Positions 5,426 to 8,381 of a stretch of DNA of 8,381 bases are shown one piece after another. The DNA comes from Chloroflexota bacterium (GTDB taxonomy: Bacteria; Chloroflexota; Limnocylindria; Limnocylindrales; CSP1-4). Where the stretch lies: contig JAJYMP010000149.1 of assembly GCA_021786915.1 (NCBI GenBank), positions 1 to 8,381 of the forward strand, read 5' to 3'. A model generated the notes under the pieces. That model saw nothing but the letters and a program-made list of their open reading frames with translations, did not search any database and was not told the origin of the DNA. Made by a program: the position numbers and the translations under genes. Numbering within the stretch: position 1 is the stretch's first letter; each line of letters begins with the position of its first letter.

Positions 5426-5920
5426 TCAGGGCTCGTCCTGGATCGTCACGGAGGTCATCGCGACCGGGTCCTCCGGCAGGTCCCGGGCGTTGCGCGGCGC
5501 CGCCACGATCTGGTCGACGATGTCGAGGCCCTTGGTCACCTGGCCGAACAGCGTGTAGTTCTTCGGCAGCCGGCCAGTCAGGTCGGCGCTGCAGATGAAG
5601 AACTGCGAGCCGTTGGTGTCGGGGCCGGCGTTGGCCATCGCCAGGGCGCCCTTGATGTAGTCGCCCTTCACCGGCTCGTCCTCGAAGCGGTAGCCCGGGC
5701 CGCCCGTGCCGACCCGCCCGTTGTCGAGCGCCGCCTTCTTGCCGAACTGGCCGTCGCCGCCCTGGATCACGAAGCCCGGGATGACGCGGTGGAAGACGAC
5801 ATCGTCGTAGAAGCCGTCCTTGGCGAGCTTGACGAAGTTCGCGGACGCCTTCGGGGCGCTCTCGGTGAACAGGTCCACCTCGATGTCGCCGAGTTCGGTG
5901 GCGATGACGGCGCGGGTCAT
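5426..5920 (-). CDS. cytoplasmic cyclophilin-type peptidyl-prolyl cis-trans isomerase
   Basis: Cyclophilin of 164 residues without a signal peptide, catalysing cis-trans isomerisation of X-Pro bonds during protein folding. ATG 5920 follows a near-perfect ribosome site AAAGGAG (5933-5927) by six bases. Visible features: TELGDIEVDLF (8-18), APKASANFVKLA (22-33), YDDVVFHRVIPGFVIQGGD (38-56) with His44-Arg45, Phe50 and Gln53 of the active site, GTGGPGYRFEDE (71-82), GALAMANAG, NGSQFFI (103-109), YTLFGQV (122-128) and GLDIVDQI. The set is typical of short bacterial PpiB proteins and looks catalytically intact. It is 47 bases downstream of a second cyclophilin gene on the same strand and shares several blocks with it, so the pair probably arose by duplication and is co-transcribed. 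Confidence 0.94.
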   Translation of the reverse strand: MTRAVIATELGDIEVDLFTESAPKASANFVKLAKDGFYDDVVFHRVIPGFVIQGGDGQFGKKAALDNGRVGTGGPGYRFEDEPVKGDYIKGALAMANAGPDTNGSQFFICSADLTGRLPKNYTLFGQVTKGLDIVDQIVAAPRNARDLPEDPVAMTSVTIQDEP

Positions 5921-5967
5921 GCGGTTCTCCTTTGGCGCGCGGCTGGCCGGGATGGCGAGAGCGCTGG

Positions 5968-6675
5968 CTAGGGGTTGCTGACGGTGACCGAGTCCATGGC
6001 GACGGGGTTGACGGCCGTGTTGGCGTCGCCGCCCGAGTTGGGCATGGCCGCGATGGCGTCCACCACGTCCATGCCGGACGTGACGTGGCCGAAGATCTGG
6101 TAGGTGGGCGACAGGCTGATGTTGGCGAGGACGATGAAGAACTGCGAGTTCGCGCTGTTGGGCGCCTGCGTCTTGGCCATCGCCACCGCTCCGCGCGTGT
6201 ACGCGCTCGTGACCGGCTCGTCCTGGATCGTGTACGCCGGCCCGCCGGTCCCGATGTTCGTCATGTCCAGGTTGGGCTCGCGGCCGAAGGTGCCGTCGCC
6301 GCCCTGGATCACGAAGCCTGGGACCAGCCGGTGGAACACGACGCCGGTGTAGTAGCCGCACTGCGCGAGGGCGACGAAGTTACCGGCGGCGATGGGCGAC
6401 AGGGCGCCCTCGACCTTGATGACAATGGTGCCCTTCGAGGTCTTGATGGTGACGAGCTTCGCGTCGGAGGCCGCCATGGCCGGCGGCTGGCTGACGGGGC
6501 AGCTCGAGAGGTCGGGCGCGCCCGCTGATGCCCCGGGCGCGGAGCTGGCGGCCGTGGAGGCCGGTGTCGTCGCGGAGGCCGCGGCTGACGGGCTGGGGGA
6601 CGTGGCGGTGCCGCCCGTGCATGCGGCGACGAGCACGGCGGCCGCGAGCAGGGCGGCCGTTCGGTGGAGGCGCAT
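5968..6675 (-). CDS. lipoprotein cyclophilin-type peptidyl-prolyl cis-trans isomerase
   Basis: Extracytoplasmic cyclophilin of 235 residues. The N-terminus is a lipoprotein signal: Arg2/Arg5, the hydrophobic LLAAAVLVAAC, and lipid-modified Cys19. A low-complexity Ser/Ala/Thr/Pro linker follows (about 20-55). The catalytic domain starts near residue 70: VTIKTSKGTIVIKV, GVVFHRLVPGFVIQGGD (111-127) with His115-Arg116 and Gln124, GTGGPAYTIQDEPV (142-155), GAVAMAK, ANSQFFIVL (175-183), YQIFGHV and GMDVVDAI. Cys59 and Cys106 in the exported domain might form a disulfide. ATG 6675 is chosen, although TTG 6678 directly before it is better spaced (nine bases) from AGGA. It likely helps fold exported proteins at the membrane surface, the counterpart of the cytoplasmic paralogue 47 bases downstream. 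Confidence 0.92.
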   Translation of the reverse strand: MRLHRTAALLAAAVLVAACTGGTATSPSPSAAASATTPASTAASSAPGASAGAPDLSSCPVSQPPAMAASDAKLVTIKTSKGTIVIKVEGALSPIAAGNFVALAQCGYYTGVVFHRLVPGFVIQGGDGTFGREPNLDMTNIGTGGPAYTIQDEPVTSAYTRGAVAMAKTQAPNSANSQFFIVLANISLSPTYQIFGHVTSGMDVVDAIAAMPNSGGDANTAVNPVAMDSVTVSNP

Positions 6676-6745
6676 CAAGTGGATCGGTCCTGGTGTCTGG
6701 GGGGTTGGTCCGTCGGGCGCGCAGTCGGCCCGGGCGGTGGGAGCC

Positions 6746-6772
6746 GATCCTAGCGCGATCCCCGGATCCGGG
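6746..6772 (-). promoter_or_regulatory. possible promoter/operator region before the cyclophilin pair
   Basis: The gap 6676-6777 contains a perfect 12-base palindrome CCCGGATCCGGG (6761-6772) and, on the - strand, TAGGAT (6751-6746), a 4-of-6 match to the -10 consensus. CTGACA (6781-6776) resembles a -35, but the 24-base spacing is too long. The palindrome may be an operator or a hairpin ending the HisA-like transcript. Evidence is weak. Confidence 0.25.
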
Positions 6773-6777
6773 CCTTG

Positions 6778-7491
6778 TCAGCCGCCGGTCGACCCGGCCG
6801 CCTCGAGGGCGCGCGGCAGCTCGATCGCCCCGGTGAGGAGCGGCTCCCCCAGGATCAGGCCGCCCACGCCGGCATCGCGGAGCCGGCGGATGCCGTCGAG
6901 GTCCGCGGCCCCGCCCGCCACGAGCACGTCGAGGTCGCCGCGGCGAACCAGCGATGCCAGGAGCCCAGCGTCCGGGGCCGAGCCGCCGTGGCTGAGCACG
7001 ATCCGGTGGACGCCCGCTGCGGCCAGCTCATCGACCAGCGCAGCCAGCATGGGCGGGACCGGTCGCCGCCACGGGAACGCCGCCAGCCGGTCGGGCCGCG
7101 GGTCGAGCCCCACGGCCAGCCAGTCGCCCGCCACCTCCACGCACTCCCGCAGCGCCTCGGGGCGCTCGACGATGGCCGCGGACAGCACCACGCGCGTGGC
7201 GCCGGCCGCGAACGCGAGCCGCACGTGGGCGGGCTCCTCGAGGCCGCCGGCCACCTGGAGCGGCACGGCCACGCGCGAGGCCACGGCCCCCACCGCCTCG
7301 AGGTTCGCCGGCTGCGCGCGCCGCGCCCCGTCGAAGTCCACCAGGTGGATCAGCCGGGCGCCCTGCCCCACCAGCTGCTCGGCGATCCGGTCCGGCCGGT
7401 CGGTTGGCGACCCGATCCCGGCCGACGCGCCCGGCCAGTACACCAGTCGCGACCGCCCGCCCACGACGTCGATCGCGGGGTAGAGCTCCAT
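6778..7491 (-). CDS. divergent HisA/HisF-family TIM-barrel protein
   Basis: TIM barrel of 237 residues, the length of HisA, the ProFAR isomerase of histidine synthesis. Family marks: YPAIDVVGG (4-12) with catalytic-type Asp8, GARLIHLVDFDGA (44-56), VPLQVAGGLEEP (76-87), RVVLSAAIVERP (100-111), LAVGLDPR (125-132) with Asp130 at the second catalytic position, and ILGEPLLTGAIEL near the end. Several substrate positions differ: the loop after strand one reads RLVYWPG instead of RLxQGD, GGG becomes AGG (81-83), the TDIxRDGT segment is LSHGGSAPDAG (166-176), and ASGG is VAGG (191-194). The gene is not in a histidine cluster. It sits five bases after a DUF885 gene, with GAGGGG (7508-7503) eight bases before ATG 7491. 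It may be a true but diverged HisA or a paralogue with another sugar-phosphate substrate. Family assignment is firm, function is not. Confidence 0.8.
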   Translation of the reverse strand: MELYPAIDVVGGRSRLVYWPGASAGIGSPTDRPDRIAEQLVGQGARLIHLVDFDGARRAQPANLEAVGAVASRVAVPLQVAGGLEEPAHVRLAFAAGATRVVLSAAIVERPEALRECVEVAGDWLAVGLDPRPDRLAAFPWRRPVPPMLAALVDELAAAGVHRIVLSHGGSAPDAGLLASLVRRGDLDVLVAGGAADLDGIRRLRDAGVGGLILGEPLLTGAIELPRALEAAGSTGG

Positions 7492-7496
7492 CCGCG

Positions 7497-8381
7497 CTAC
7501 CCCTCGCCGCGGAGCAGCCGCCGGTGGAAGCTGATGGGCAGCGACCCGTTGCCTAGCAGCGTGTCGTGGAAGGCCTTGAGCGAGAAGACCGGGCCGAGGC
7601 GCCGGCGCTCCTCCTCGCGCAGCCCGAGGATCAGCACCTTGCCCAGCAGGTAGCTCAGCTGGTAGCCGGGCGTGTAGGTGTAGCGGCGGACCTCGGCCCG
7701 GGCGTTGGCCGTCTCGAAGGAGGTGTGCTCGACCATGAAGTCGGTCGCCTCGTCCTCCGTCAGCTCGCCCCGGTGCATCCGGATGTCCAGGATGATCCGG
7801 CAGGCGCGCCAGATCGCGTCGGTGTACATCGCGGTCCGGAAGGCGGCGCCGGCGTCGAAGCCCTCCTCGCGCATCATCTGCTCGGAGTACATCCCCCAGC
7901 CCTCGACGAACTCGGGGGCGTCGGTGAGCATCCGGGTCACGCTCGGGTGCTGGTTCGCCGCGTGGAGCTGGAGGTGGTGCCCCGGGTACGCCTCGTGGAC
8001 GCTCGTGTTGGAGATCGACTCCCAGTAGTGCTCGCGCATCGCGTTGGGGTCGTTGTCCACGGCCGGCGTGACCACGTACAGGCCGCGCTGGTCGGCGTCG
8101 AAGCGGGCGGGCTGGAAATACGCGGCGAACGGCATGACGCTGCGCAGGTACTCGGGCGTCGGGATGACCTCGATCACCTCGTCGTCCGGGACGGTGACCA
8201 GGTCGTGCTCGATGAGATGGGCGCGGGCCCGGCGCATCGCGTCCCGGTAGCCCTCGAGCGCGTCCTCGAACGTGTCCGGGTGGTTCGACTTGAGGCGCTC
8301 GATGACGGTCGCCTCGTCGGCGTCGGGGTCCACCTCGCGGGCGGCGGCCCGTCGGGCGTCGCGGTTGCGCTGGAGCTGCTC
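7497..8381 (-). CDS. DUF885 family protein, metallopeptidase-like (5' end outside window)
   Basis: C-terminal 294 residues of a DUF885 protein; whole members are usually about 550-600 residues, so roughly half is missing beyond the window edge, where the frame is still open. Visible marks: VIEVIPTPEYLRSVMPFAAYF, SVHEAYPGHHLQLH (HEAYPGHH at about visible residues 129-136), FVEGWGMYSEQMM with the EGWG Glu at about 160, DIRMHRGELTEDEA and TYTPGYQLSYLLGK. HExxxGHH together with the downstream Glu looks like a zinc site, and the family is regarded as peptidase-like on that basis; the substrate is not known from sequence. All these motifs are intact. The C-terminus shows FSLKAFHDTLLGNGSLPI, also typical. 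It ends five bases before the HisA-like gene, so the two are co-transcribed. Confidence 0.9.
   Translation of the reverse strand, partial: EQLQRNRDARRAAAREVDPDADEATVIERLKSNHPDTFEDALEGYRDAMRRARAHLIEHDLVTVPDDEVIEVIPTPEYLRSVMPFAAYFQPARFDADQRGLYVVTPAVDNDPNAMREHYWESISNTSVHEAYPGHHLQLHAANQHPSVTRMLTDAPEFVEGWGMYSEQMMREEGFDAGAAFRTAMYTDAIWRACRIILDIRMHRGELTEDEATDFMVEHTSFETANARAEVRRYTYTPGYQLSYLLGKVLILGLREEERRRLGPVFSLKAFHDTLLGNGSLPISFHRRLLRGEG

Overview
The window is high-GC bacterial DNA with dense genes, Shine-Dalgarno starts, lipobox lipoproteins and a solute-binding protein of the kind used by Gram-positive-like or monoderm bacteria. Gene content and style suggest Chloroflexota (for example a Limnocylindria-like soil or freshwater lineage) or, less likely, Actinomycetota. 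This is an inference from style; no rRNA or marker gene is present.

Left part, + strand: the 3' end of a PIN-domain (VapC-type) ribonuclease gene (2-409) is followed by a short gap and a candidate 44-codon secreted or leader ORF (556-690). Its stop overlaps the start of an ABC importer operon: two MalF/MalG-type permeases (687-1625, 1636-2487), a hairpin on the second permease's stop codon, then a UgpB-like lipoprotein solute-binding protein (2529-3953). No ATPase gene follows, so the importer probably uses one encoded elsewhere. The binding protein keeps most residues of the E. coli UgpB ligand pocket with two changes. Together these genes would capture a glycerol-3-phosphate-like or glycerophosphodiester ligand outside the membrane and import it.

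Middle: a hairpin closes the importer operon. On the - strand lies a frameshifted C-terminal remnant of a proline-iminopeptidase-type alpha/beta hydrolase (about 4035-4257). Next comes pcm on + (4419-5090), encoding protein-L-isoaspartate O-methyltransferase, perhaps read from a leaderless promoter. It ends in a very strong hairpin. The convergent gap 5091-5425 holds no convincing gene, but contains several hairpins, a long-spaced inverted repeat, a telomere-like C/G tract and a stretch whose GC falls to 46% (counted over 5261-5360).

Right part, all - strand, read from right to left: the 3' half of a DUF885 metallopeptidase-like gene (8381-7497), a divergent HisA-like TIM-barrel gene 5 bases downstream, then after a roughly 100-base gap a lipoprotein cyclophilin and a cytoplasmic cyclophilin. 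pcm and the two cyclophilins make the centre of the window a protein repair and folding neighbourhood. The HisA-like protein and the hydrolase remnant are the least ordinary protein-level signals, and the 5124-5362 intergenic segment is the least explained DNA.
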